DNA from: Streptomyces sp. AM 4-1-1
Lineage (GTDB): Bacteria; Actinomycetota; Actinomycetes; Streptomycetales; Streptomycetaceae
DNA length: 64,000 nt
Reading direction: 5' to 3'
NCBI RefSeq assembly: GCF_029167625.1
Contig: NZ_CP119145.1
Coordinates: 1,612,001-1,676,000 of the forward strand
Below the pieces are notes generated by a model. That model worked only from the letters and a program-made list of their open reading frames with translations. It did no database searches and had not been told where the DNA came from. Of this stretch, positions 43,282 to 51,346 are shown piece after piece (within the stretch, counting starts at the first letter, position 1; every line of letters starts with the position of its first letter). A program made the translations under genes and the position numbers.

Positions 43282-45315
43282 CTATAGATCCGGCTCTCCC
43301 TTTCCTTCCTTCGTTTCCGACGAACTTTTGGCACTGTCTGCTGCCGTTGCTACAGGTCCGCCATTTCCGGCCGCGCCGGCAGCGGCGTCGACCATGTGCA
43401 TCAGCCGGCAGGCGAGGGCCAGGGCGAACCGTTCCTCGGAATTCTTCAGATCCGTTCCGAGGATTTCGGTGATCCGGTCGAGGCGGTACCGCAGCGTGGA
43501 CACGTGGATGCACAGGACCCGGGCCGTCTCCTGGAGCCGCGCCGATGTCTGGAGGTACACCTCCAGGGTCTCGACGAGCGAGCCGGAGTGGTCGCCGTCG
43601 TAACGGCGGAGCGGGCCGATCTGGGACTCGACGAATCTGACCGCCGCGCCGTCGTGGCAGGCGGTCAGCAGGAACGCGAGTGCGCCGAACCCGTCGTAGG
43701 CCACGATGTCCCCGGCCGCGCCCGACGCCCCCACCATGGTGAGGGTCTCGCACTCGGCCCACATCCGGGGACCGTCGGCGGGGACCGGTCCCGGACTGCT
43801 CACCACGGCGGTGAGCGTGGTCCCGATCCCGCTGACGCCCCGCAGCATCCCTCGGATCTCCGTCAGCGCCTCGTGGTGGTCGCCATGGGCGGGCAGCACC
43901 AGCACGACACTGCTGTCCACCCAGCCCACGACGACCCCGCTGACCCGCCGGGCGCGGAGCGCACCGTGCACATCGCTCAGCACCCGCCGCAGATCGGTGT
44001 CCACCGGGGAGCGGGCGGAGATCCGGACGATCCGGCAGCGCATCGGCGGTGGAAGTCCCAGCGCCGCCAGGCGTATCCGCAGCGCCAGAGGGTCGACGGG
44101 GGAACGACGGACCAGTTCGGTGAGGGCCGTGTCGGTCTCCCGGTCCTGTTCGGCGGAGGCCAGCAACGACCGGGCCACGACGATGCCGACCGCTACGTTC
44201 ACGAGCGAGTCGAGCGCCGTCTCGACCCGGCTCACCGGTCCACGGCGCAGGACACAGGCCAGCAGGGGGCGCTCCGACTCGGGAAGCAGCTCGGTGATCT
44301 TGACCCGCATCCCGGACGGGTTCCGTACCCCGGACAGGCCCTGGGCCGTGAAGGCGTCCTCCTCCGTCTCGGCTCCCTCGGCGGCGGAACCACCGTAGGC
44401 GCCCGGAGTCTTCCCGCCCGCTCCGGTTCCGGGCTTCCCGGAGACACCGGGCCCGGCCGGGGCGGCCCGCTTCCTGGGCGCGTCCCGCTCCCCCGGCCGC
44501 CCGGCCGGGGATGCCTCGCCGTTCCTGCGACGGGCCGCGTTCCGCGCGAGGGACACATAGTCGGCGGCGCCCTCCCCCGCGGGCGCCCAGTTCCCGGCGA
44601 CCGCCGTGAACATGGGGGCGAGCTGGTGGTTCACCACGACGATCGCGACGTCCAGCGCGTCGGCGACCGCTGTGAGAATCCGCTCCCCGTCCTGCCCCGC
44701 CAGGGTCCCCGCCAGTCCCGTGCGCAGGACAGCCGTGGCCCGGACCAGCTCCGCGATGTCGCGCTGCTCCTGCGCGACCTTGCCCGCGTTGGCGAGGGCG
44801 ACGGACGAGAGGTCGGCGACGGCTTCGAGGAACGCGAGCGCCGCGCCGTCCACCTGCCCGGCCCGCGGACGCTGGACCGCGAGGACCAGGGAACGTCCGT
44901 CGAGGTCGGGCTCGCGAAGCGGCAGGAGGACACCGCAGCGATATCCGCGCCGACGGGCGTCGTCCGCGTAGAACCGGTACCCCGACTCGTGGGCGTCGTG
45001 GATGACGATCGGTTCCGTACCCCCCACGACGTCCCTCGCGGGGATCTCGTCGATGGGCCAGAACCGCTGCCGGCTGCTGCCCGAGTACGTGAGCCGGTCC
45101 TCGCGCGCTATGACCTCGGCGACCCCGGCCGGAACGTCCAGGGCGATGACCCAGCACAGCTTCCACTCGGTGAACGCGGACACCGCCGACACGATCGCGT
45201 CGAGTACGGTCCCCAGCTCCAGGTTGGAGTTGACCGTCGCGGCGATCCGGCGCAGCGCTTCGACCTCGTCACTGCCCGGCCGGGCGGAGTCAGGCGTACC
45301 GGGCGTCGTCATCAC
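43282..45315 (-). CDS. PucR-family regulator with GAF sensor domain
   Basis: A 677-residue regulator. The N-terminal GAF-type domain (about residues 20-180: SNLELGTVLDAIVSAVSAFTE, HDAHESGYRFYADDARRRGY) is followed by a low-complexity linker (about residues 265-320, Ala/Gly/Pro/Lys-rich). The C-terminal CdaR/PucR module ends in the HTH_30 helix-turn-helix (ETLEVYLQTSARLQETARVL, then STLRYRLDRITEILG). PucR proteins activate catabolic genes in response to substrate. GTG 45315 with an in-frame ATG at 45312 lies 1 bp after the ATPase stop, so the regulator is co-transcribed with the cluster it likely controls. Confidence 0.88.
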   Translation of the reverse strand: MMTTPGTPDSARPGSDEVEALRRIAATVNSNLELGTVLDAIVSAVSAFTEWKLCWVIALDVPAGVAEVIAREDRLTYSGSSRQRFWPIDEIPARDVVGGTEPIVIHDAHESGYRFYADDARRRGYRCGVLLPLREPDLDGRSLVLAVQRPRAGQVDGAALAFLEAVADLSSVALANAGKVAQEQRDIAELVRATAVLRTGLAGTLAGQDGERILTAVADALDVAIVVVNHQLAPMFTAVAGNWAPAGEGAADYVSLARNAARRRNGEASPAGRPGERDAPRKRAAPAGPGVSGKPGTGAGGKTPGAYGGSAAEGAETEEDAFTAQGLSGVRNPSGMRVKITELLPESERPLLACVLRRGPVSRVETALDSLVNVAVGIVVARSLLASAEQDRETDTALTELVRRSPVDPLALRIRLAALGLPPPMRCRIVRISARSPVDTDLRRVLSDVHGALRARRVSGVVVGWVDSSVVLVLPAHGDHHEALTEIRGMLRGVSGIGTTLTAVVSSPGPVPADGPRMWAECETLTMVGASGAAGDIVAYDGFGALAFLLTACHDGAAVRFVESQIGPLRRYDGDHSGSLVETLEVYLQTSARLQETARVLCIHVSTLRYRLDRITEILGTDLKNSEERFALALACRLMHMVDAAAGAAGNGGPVATAADSAKSSSETKEGKGEPDL

Positions 45316-45316
45316 G

Positions 45317-46090
45317 TCACGCTGCCTGGCTGGACCGGGCGACGGCCTGGAGGAAGCGCTTCGTCCTGGGGTGGCTCGGTGCGTCGAACACCTGGTCCGG
45401 GGTACCGACCTCCAGGATCTTCCCGGCGTCCATCACCACGACACGGGTGGCCGCGTTGCGGGCGAACTGCATCTCATGGGTGACCACGATCATCGTCACC
45501 CCGGTGGTCGCCAGCTCACGGATGATCTCCAGCACCTCGCCGACCATCTCCGGGTCCAGCGCCGAGGTGGGCTCGTCGAACAGCAGCACCTGGGGTTCCA
45601 TGGCCATGGCGCGGGCGATGGACACCCGCTGCTGCTGCCCGCCCGACAGTGTCGAGGGGCGGGCCCCGGTGAACTCCCCCAGTCCGACCCTCTCCAGCAG
45701 GCTCCGTGCCCTCTCCAGCGCCTTCTCCCTGGGCATGTCGCGCACCCTGACGGGCGCGAGCGCGACGTTCTCCTCGGCGGTCAGGTGCGGGAACAGTTCG
45801 AAGCTCTGGAACACCATGGCGGACCGGCTGCGCAGCTCCCGCAGAGCGCCGGAGCGACCTCGGCCCGTGGGCATCGGGTAGTAGCGGGTGCCGCCGACGT
45901 GCATCTCACCGCTGTCGGGGATCTCCAGGAGGTTGCAGCACCTCAGCAGCGTCGACTTCCCCGAGCCGCTGGGCCCGATGACGCACACCGTCTCCCCGGC
46001 CGCCACGTCCAGGCTCACTCCGTCGAGGACGGTGAACGTCCCGTACTTCTTGCCCACGTCACGCAGGCTGACCGCGACCCCGCTGTCCAT
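45317..46090 (-). CDS. Amino-acid-type ABC importer ATPase (GlnQ-like), distal member of the cluster importer
   Basis: The 257-residue ATPase has Walker A GPSGSGKST, Q-loop AMVFQSFELFPHLT, signature LSGGQQQR, Walker B LLFDEPTSALDPE and H-loop VVTHEMQF, all typical of polar-amino-acid importers. ATG 46090 is preceded by AAAGG at a slightly long spacing. No other permease or binding protein is nearby, so it most likely serves the binding protein and permeases at 35201-37527, nine genes away on the same strand. That is an unusual split. Confidence 0.9.
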   Translation of the reverse strand: MDSGVAVSLRDVGKKYGTFTVLDGVSLDVAAGETVCVIGPSGSGKSTLLRCCNLLEIPDSGEMHVGGTRYYPMPTGRGRSGALRELRSRSAMVFQSFELFPHLTAEENVALAPVRVRDMPREKALERARSLLERVGLGEFTGARPSTLSGGQQQRVSIARAMAMEPQVLLFDEPTSALDPEMVGEVLEIIRELATTGVTMIVVTHEMQFARNAATRVVVMDAGKILEVGTPDQVFDAPSHPRTKRFLQAVARSSQAA

Positions 46091-46256
46091 CTGTTTGGCG
46101 CCTTTCTGTCGGCCGACCACCACCGGCCCGGCTGACGGGTCCGTCACAGGGGACGTCCGTCGGCGGCGGCTGCCGACCGGGCGGTGCCGTTCCCGTCACT
46201 GTAGGCACTGGCCGTCCGCAGGTCCCCGGCCGATTCGTAGCACAGGGATACGGTGG

Positions 46257-46277
46257 CGTCCTACTGTTCGTAGGACG
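46257..46277. promoter_or_regulatory. Perfect 8-bp palindrome upstream of the catabolic cluster
   Basis: CGTCCTAC and GTAGGACG with a 5-bp spacer, 167 bp before the ATPase start and in the divergent region (46091-46390) to the kinase gene. Candidate binding site for PucR or another regulator of the cluster. Nothing else was seen in the region. Confidence 0.55.
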
Positions 46278-46390
46278 GTCCCGGCCCGGGCGGCGGGGGC
46301 CGGGGTGTCCGACGTGACCGGGATGCACCGCCGCACCGCACTCCGCCGGGCCGAGCACCTCACAGCCGGGCGGACCCGGAAGGAGTCCTC

Positions 46391-47200
46391 ATGACAGCGT
46401 CGAAGCGGATGGACGAAGAAGTGCTGGCCGGTGGTGGCGTCAACCGCGTCGTCCGGATCGGACCGACTGTTCGACGGCCCGCGGGACCGTGGACCCGAAC
46501 GGTGCACGCTCTGCTTGATCACCTGCGGGCGGCAGGATTCGCCGGTGCCCCGCGGGTTCATGGCTTCGATGCCGATGGCCGGGAGATCCTCGATTTCCTT
46601 CCCGGCCACGTCGCCAACTATCCGCTGCCGGACCACGCGCGATCAGACGCGACTTTGCGGACCGTGGCCGTGCTGCTGCGCGACTACCACGACGCCACCG
46701 TCGGTTTCAGCCCCTCGGCGCAGGCCCGCTGGCACTTGCCCAGCCGTGAACCGGCCGAGGTGATCTGCCACGGCGACGTCGCCCCCTACAACTGTGTCTT
46801 CCGCGACGGGCGACCCGTCGCGTTCATCGACTTCGACACCGCCCACCCCGGTCCCCGCATCTGGGACCTCGCCTACGCCGCCTATCGATTCGTGCCCCTG
46901 ACCGATCCGGGCAACGGCGACTTCAGCCTGCCCGTCGAGGAACAGGCCCGCAGGCTCCGGCTCCTCGCGGACACCTACCGGCTCGGCCACGACGACCGCG
47001 CGGCGCTGGCCCACACGGCCCGGGAACGCCTGGAACACCTGGTCCGCCACATGCACCGGCAAGCCGACGCCGGCACCGCGGCGTTCGCCGAGCACATCGC
47101 CGCCGGCCACGACTCCGTCTACCGCGCCGACGCGGCACACATCGCCCGCCACGCGACAACCTTCACGGCCGCGTTGACGCGAAAAATCCCACAGCGGTGA
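46391..47200 (+). CDS. APH/choline-kinase-like phosphotransferase
   Basis: The 269-residue protein kinase-like small-molecule phosphotransferase has the catalytic HGDVAPYNCVF motif (Brenner motif; Asp is base) and the metal-binding IDFDTAHPGPRIWDLAYA near residue 155-175. It lacks further resistance-specific features, so the phosphorylated substrate is unknown; sugars, amines or antibiotics are possible. AAGGAG lies 6 nt before the ATG. It is divergent from the catabolic cluster. Confidence 0.85.
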   Translation: MTASKRMDEEVLAGGGVNRVVRIGPTVRRPAGPWTRTVHALLDHLRAAGFAGAPRVHGFDADGREILDFLPGHVANYPLPDHARSDATLRTVAVLLRDYHDATVGFSPSAQARWHLPSREPAEVICHGDVAPYNCVFRDGRPVAFIDFDTAHPGPRIWDLAYAAYRFVPLTDPGNGDFSLPVEEQARRLRLLADTYRLGHDDRAALAHTARERLEHLVRHMHRQADAGTAAFAEHIAAGHDSVYRADAAHIARHATTFTAALTRKIPQR

Positions 47201-47428
47201 ACGGCACCACCCGGCCCGGGAACCGTCCCGAAGGCGTCGCCGTTCTGCACGGGACCCATGCGCATGCCGTACCCGGTGAAGGCGCTGAGCCGCTGCCTGA
47301 GTACGCGAATGCAGCGCGGCCCCACTCCGCGCCTGCTCTGAACCTCGGTCCCTCAGATGCTTTCAGCGCCGTCCGAGGGATTTCCAAGGGACTCTTCGCC
47401 GCTCGAAGCGGTAAGCCCCCGAAAGCCC

Positions 47429-47464
47429 GGAAGGGGCCTCCGACGCAGGTCGGAGGCCCCTTCC
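47429..47464 (-). terminator. 16-bp hairpin terminator of rnpB
   Basis: GGAAGGGGCCTCCGAC pairs perfectly with GTCGGAGGCCCCTTCC around a GCAG loop. It lies 20 bp beyond the rnpB 3' end, in line with transcription termination of that RNA. The rest of 47201-47428 shows no gene. Confidence 0.8.
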
Positions 47465-47484
47465 ATGGCAAAGCCGAAGCTACC

Positions 47485-47895
47485 GGCAGACGAGTCGGGC
47501 TGTACGCCGGGTTCTGTCGACCGGTCGCCTCGCGGCGGCCGGGGAGACGGCCATCCATCTAGGACCGGCATTGCTGCCGGCCTCGTGCGGTCTACCCGCG
47601 AACATCGGGCGGGCCGCCCTCAAGCGTTCGCGCAGGGCCGTCCTGGGACGGCCCCTCTTGACCTTGCTCCGGGTGGGGTTTACCTAGCCGCCTGAGTCAC
47701 CTCAGGCGCTGGTGGTCTCTTACACCACCGTTTCACCCTTACCGAGGGCCGAGGCCCCCGGCGGTCTGCTTTCTGTGGCACTGTCCCGCGGGTCACCCCG
47801 GGTGGGCGTTACCCACCACCCTGCCCTGTGGAGCCCGGACGTTCCTCGGGAAGATCCGGAGATCTCCACGCGGCCGTCCGCCCGGCTCGTCTGCC
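47485..47895 (-). ncRNA. rnpB: RNase P RNA (bacterial class A)
   Basis: Read on the minus strand, the sequence contains the conserved core of bacterial RNase P RNA. GAGGAACGTCCGGGCTCCA lies near the 5' end, followed by GGCAGGGTG and GGGTAACG. ACAGAAAGCAGACCGCC comes later, and CGTACAGCCCGACTCG lies near the 3' end. The first ten bases (GGCAGACGAG) pair exactly with the last ten (CTCGTCTGCC) as helix P1. The catalytic RNA processes tRNA 5' ends with the RnpA protein. The hairpin at 47429 is its terminator. Ends are set from the P1 pairing and may differ by a few bases. Confidence 0.93.
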
Positions 47896-48084
47896 GTGTG
47901 GTCCATGCTACCCGGCCGTGGGGGCGGGAGCGGTCGACGGGCGCCTCGGACGGAGGCGTACGGGCCGCCCGTCCCCGTACCCTGGCGCCGGGACGTGTAC
48001 GGGTCCGGGGCTGCTCCCCGTCCGAGGCCGCGCCCGGCGATCCCCGTACACGCGAACATCCCGTACACGCGAAGGAGAACCACC

Positions 48085-48885
48085 GTGCTCGTGCTGTTGC
48101 CGCCCTCCGAAGGAAAGGCCGCCTCGGGGCGCGGGGCACCGCTGAAGCCGGAGTCCCTTTCGCTGCCGGGGCTCGCCGGGGCGCGGGCCACGGTCCTCGA
48201 CGAGTTGGTCGAACTCTGCGCGGCCGACGAGGAGAAGGCGCGCGCGGTGCTCGGCCTGAGCGAGGGGCTGCGGGGCGAGGTCGCGAAGAACGCGGAGCTG
48301 CGGTCGTCGGGGACCCGGCCGGCCGGGGAGATCTACACCGGGGTGCTGTACGACGCGCTGGACCTGGCCTCGCTGGACACCGCCGCCCGGCGGCTGGCCG
48401 GGAAGTCTCTCCTGGTGTTCTCCGGGCTGTGGGGCGCGGTGCGGGTCGGCGACCGGATTCCGTCGTACCGCTGCTCGATGGGCGTGAGGCTGCCGGGGAT
48501 CGGCGCGCTCGGTGCGTACTGGCGTGCCCCGATGGCGGAGGTCATGCCCGAGGCGGCCGGGGACGGACTCGTGCTGGATCTGCGCTCGTCGGCGTACACG
48601 GCGGCGTGGAAGCCGAAGGGCGAGGTCGCCGAACGGACGGCGAGCGTACGGGTGCTGCACTCCCAGCTGGTGGACGGGGTGGAGAAGCGGTCCGTGGTCA
48701 GCCACTTCAACAAGGCCACGAAGGGGCGGATGGTGCGCGACCTGCTGCTGGCGGGGGCGCGGCTGAAGGGGCCCGCCGAACTGGTCGAGGTCCTGCGGGA
48801 ACTCGGGTACGTGGTCGAGGCGGAGGCCCCCGGGCGGGCGGGGCGTGGCTGGGCGCTCGACGTGGTGGTGTCGGAGATCCACTGA
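48085..48885 (+). CDS. yaaA: YaaA-family peroxide stress protein
   Basis: The 266-residue protein of the YaaA/DUF328 family has the N-terminal LLPPSEGKAA motif and later YRCSMG and VSHFNKATKGRMVRDLL, the family's conserved basic C-terminal stretch. In E. coli YaaA lowers free iron during peroxide stress and binds DNA. GTG 48085 with GAAGGAGA upstream. It begins 190 bp after the rnpB 5' end, divergently. Confidence 0.9.
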   Translation: MLVLLPPSEGKAASGRGAPLKPESLSLPGLAGARATVLDELVELCAADEEKARAVLGLSEGLRGEVAKNAELRSSGTRPAGEIYTGVLYDALDLASLDTAARRLAGKSLLVFSGLWGAVRVGDRIPSYRCSMGVRLPGIGALGAYWRAPMAEVMPEAAGDGLVLDLRSSAYTAAWKPKGEVAERTASVRVLHSQLVDGVEKRSVVSHFNKATKGRMVRDLLLAGARLKGPAELVEVLRELGYVVEAEAPGRAGRGWALDVVVSEIH

Positions 48886-48926
48886 ACCGGGCACGAGACT
48901 CCGTTTCGGGCGACGGGGGTGTACGC

Positions 48927-48947
48927 GCGTTGCATTCTGTGCAACGC
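48927..48947. promoter_or_regulatory. Palindrome upstream of eda
   Basis: GCGTTGCA and TGCAACGC form a perfect 8-bp inverted repeat with a 5-bp spacer. A further CGTTGC copy follows at 48949. It lies 40 bp before the eda ATG and is the size of a dimeric-repressor operator. Confidence 0.6.
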
Positions 48948-48986
48948 TCGTTGCGTGTGATGTGGTGAGCGCGGCAGGATGGGCCC

Positions 48987-49619
48987 ATGACCTCCTCTTC
49001 TGCCTCTTCCGTGCTCGACCTCGCGCCCGTCGTCCCTGTCGTCGTCCTCGACGACGCCGCCGACGCTGTGCCGCTCGCCCGAGCGCTGGTCGCCGGCGGA
49101 CTCCCGGCGATCGAGGTGACGCTGCGGACGGCCGCCGCCCTCGACGCGATCAGGGCCGTCTCGGCGGAGGTCCCGGACGCGGTGGTGGGCGCGGGCACGG
49201 TGATCTCCGTGCGGAACGTCTCCGACACGGTGACGGCCGGCGCCCGATTCCTGGTCAGCCCCGGCTGGACGGACGCGCTGCTGGACGCGATGAAGGCGTC
49301 CGGGCTGCCGTTCCTGCCGGGTGTCTCGACGACGTCCGAGGTGGTCGCGCTGCTGGAGCGCGGGGTGAGCGAGATGAAGTTCTTCCCCGCCGAGGCCGCG
49401 GGCGGCACCGCCTATCTGAAGGCGCTCTCCGCACCGCTCCCCCAGGCCCGCTTCTGCCCGACGGGCGGCATCACCCTCACCTCCGCGCCGGCCTATCTGG
49501 CCCTGCCGAACGTCGGCTGCGTGGGCGGCAGTTGGATGGTCCCGGCGGACGCGGTGGCCGCCGGGGACTGGGCGCGGGTGGAGCGCCTGGCCCGCGAGGC
49601 GGCGGCCCTGCGGCGCTGA
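48987..49619 (+). CDS. eda: KDPG/KHG aldolase
   Basis: The 210-residue class I aldolase has E43 in IEVTLRT, VGAGTV and the Schiff-base Lys131 in MKFFPAEAAGG, followed by CPTGGI. It cleaves 2-keto-3-deoxy-6-phosphogluconate (or 4-hydroxy-2-oxoglutarate). The partner dehydratase/kinase genes are not near, so this is an isolated copy. Its last 19 bp are repeated downstream, see the tandem repeat. Confidence 0.93.
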   Translation: MTSSSASSVLDLAPVVPVVVLDDAADAVPLARALVAGGLPAIEVTLRTAAALDAIRAVSAEVPDAVVGAGTVISVRNVSDTVTAGARFLVSPGWTDALLDAMKASGLPFLPGVSTTSEVVALLERGVSEMKFFPAEAAGGTAYLKALSAPLPQARFCPTGGITLTSAPAYLALPNVGCVGGSWMVPADAVAAGDWARVERLAREAAALRR

Positions 49620-49912
49620 GCGACGGTGGTGATCCCCGGGTGGCGGCCCGAGGCCGGGTGGGGCCTTCGGGAACCGCGTCCATGCCTCGGGACCGGGGAG
49701 CCGATGGGGCTGAGCGGTGGTGATGGTGGTGGTGATTCTCGGGCGGCGGCCCCAGGCCAGGTGGGTCGTCCGGGAGACCCCGCCCATGCCCCGGACCGGA
49801 GGGACGGCGGCCCTGCGGCGCTGAGCGAGAGCAGTGCTCCGGGGTGGCGGGGCCCGAGGCCAGGTGGGGCGTTCGGGAACCGCGCCCATGCACCCGGACC
49901 GGGGCCGTCGCC
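49601..49912. repeat. Three diverged ~100-bp tandem copies including the eda tail
   Basis: Copies begin near 49601, 49705 and 49806. Each carries GGCTGAGCG-like starts, then GGCCAGGTGGG(T/G)C, a CGGGA-A/GACC stretch, CGCCCATGC and CCGGACCGG. The first copy begins inside eda's last 19 coding bases, and that tail (GGCGGCCCTGCGGCGCTGAG) reappears exactly at 49806. The third copy runs to the stop of the RNase H gene at 49916. No gene lies in 49620-49915. Confidence 0.8.
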
Positions 49913-49915
49913 GCC

Positions 49916-51346
49916 CTACCGCAGGTGCGAGGTGTCGTTCAGCAGCCTCAGGGACGCGTTGCCGTCCGCGTAGTACGCCACCGTCGACAGCGACGCCGGG
50001 GAGAGTTCCATCCGGAACAGGGATTCCGGCGGGGCGCCCAGGGCCAGCCGTGCCAGCGTCTTGATCGGGGTGACATGCGTGACCACCAGGACCGTCCGGC
50101 CCCGGTGTCCGGCGGTCAGGGCGTCGCGTGCCCCGGCGACGCGGCGGGCGACCTCGGCGAAGCTCTCGCCGCCGCCCGTCGGACAGGCGTCCGGTGAGGC
50201 CAGCCAGGCGTCCAGATCGGGGCCGTACCGTTCACGGACCTCGCCGAACGTCAGCCCCTCCCACGCTCCGAAGTCCGTCTCGCGCAGACCGTCCTCGATG
50301 TGGACGTCGAGGTTCAGCCGGGCGGCCACCGTCTCCGCCGTCTCGCGGCAGCGGCGCAGCGGAGAGCTGACGATCCGCTGGACCGTGCCGCGTGCGGCGA
50401 GGGACCGCGCCGCGCCCTCGGCCTGGCGTCGGCCGGTCTCCGAGAGCTCCGGGTCGCCGCCACCGCTGCCCGAGAACCGCTTCTCGGGCGTGAGGGCCGT
50501 CTCCCCGTGTCTGAGCAGGAGGAACGTGGTGGGTGTGCCGAGGTCGGCCGGTGCGCCCCAGCCGACCTGCGGGGTCCCGGCGGGCGCCCCCGGAGCGAGG
50601 GCCGTCGGGTCCATGGGCGCCGGGGCCGCCGGGTCCGCGGGGTCGGCAGGCGAAAGCGCCGCCGGGTCCGTGGGCGCAGCCGGCGCCGGGCCCGCGTCCA
50701 CGGGTGACAGCGCCGCCGGGTCCCGGGGCGCACGGGCCGACGGGTCCTCCGTGGCCGTCCGGGCGGATGCCGTGGCGCGTGAGGACGACAGCGCGGCGCG
50801 GGCCCGTGCCGCGCCCGCCGTGGCGTCGCCGGGCGGGCCGGACACCGGCGGCAGCGCGTCGGCGACCGTCCCCCGGGGCGTGTCGAGGGCGGCCGTGGAG
50901 GCCGAGGGCTCCCAGCGCAGGCCCCTCCTGCCCGCGTCCATCGCCTCGTTGGCGAGCCGGTCCGCGTGCTTGTTCCGTTCGCGCGGAATCCACTCGTACG
51001 AGACGGACTCCGCGGGCAGGATGCCCGCCGCCTCGGCCGCGAGCGGCTTCATGTCGGGGTGCTTGATCTTCCAGCGGCCCGACATCTGCTCGACGACGAG
51101 CTTGGAGTCCATCCGTACCGTCACCCGCACCGGGGCGTCGGGGATCAGGGCCTTCGCGGACCTCAGGCCCGCGATCAGGCCCCTGTACTCGGCGACGTTG
51201 TTCGTGGCGACGCCGATGTACTCGGCGGCCTCGGCCAGGGTCTCGCCCGTCACCGGGTCGAAGACGACCGCGCCGTAACCGGCGGGCCCCGGGTTGCCCC
51301 GCGAGCCGCCGTCCGCTTCGATGACGAGCCGGCGGGGCTCCGGCAT
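49916..51346 (-). CDS. Bifunctional RNase H/acid phosphatase
   Basis: The 476-residue protein has an N-terminal RNase HI-like domain (D12 in IEADGGSRGNPG, E53 in NNVAEYRGL, D80 in RMDSKLVVE and a later Asp in NKHADRLANE) and a C-terminal histidine phosphatase domain (LLLRHGET with His280). The domains are joined by about 125 residues of Ala/Pro/Asp/Thr low complexity with DPAALSP-like repeats. It degrades RNA of RNA-DNA hybrids; the phosphatase acts on alpha-ribazole phosphate or related. ATG 51346 overlaps the zinc-ribbon gene stop by one base. Confidence 0.92.
   Translation of the reverse strand: MPEPRRLVIEADGGSRGNPGPAGYGAVVFDPVTGETLAEAAEYIGVATNNVAEYRGLIAGLRSAKALIPDAPVRVTVRMDSKLVVEQMSGRWKIKHPDMKPLAAEAAGILPAESVSYEWIPRERNKHADRLANEAMDAGRRGLRWEPSASTAALDTPRGTVADALPPVSGPPGDATAGAARARAALSSSRATASARTATEDPSARAPRDPAALSPVDAGPAPAAPTDPAALSPADPADPAAPAPMDPTALAPGAPAGTPQVGWGAPADLGTPTTFLLLRHGETALTPEKRFSGSGGGDPELSETGRRQAEGAARSLAARGTVQRIVSSPLRRCRETAETVAARLNLDVHIEDGLRETDFGAWEGLTFGEVRERYGPDLDAWLASPDACPTGGGESFAEVARRVAGARDALTAGHRGRTVLVVTHVTPIKTLARLALGAPPESLFRMELSPASLSTVAYYADGNASLRLLNDTSHLR

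Noticed and set aside
43244..45166. 640-residue minus frame alongside the PucR gene
   Set aside because: Same strand but other frame than the well-supported PucR protein; Arg/Gly/Pro-rich with no motif.
35201..46090. Assignment of the cluster to the Rut pyrimidine pathway
   Set aside because: The LLM/flavin reductase pair resembles RutA/RutF in type, but no RutB-, RutC-, RutD- or RutE-like genes or uracil permease accompany it.
47712..48968. 418-residue plus-strand frame
   Set aside because: Crosses the 5' half of rnpB antisense and then yaaA in another frame; no start support.
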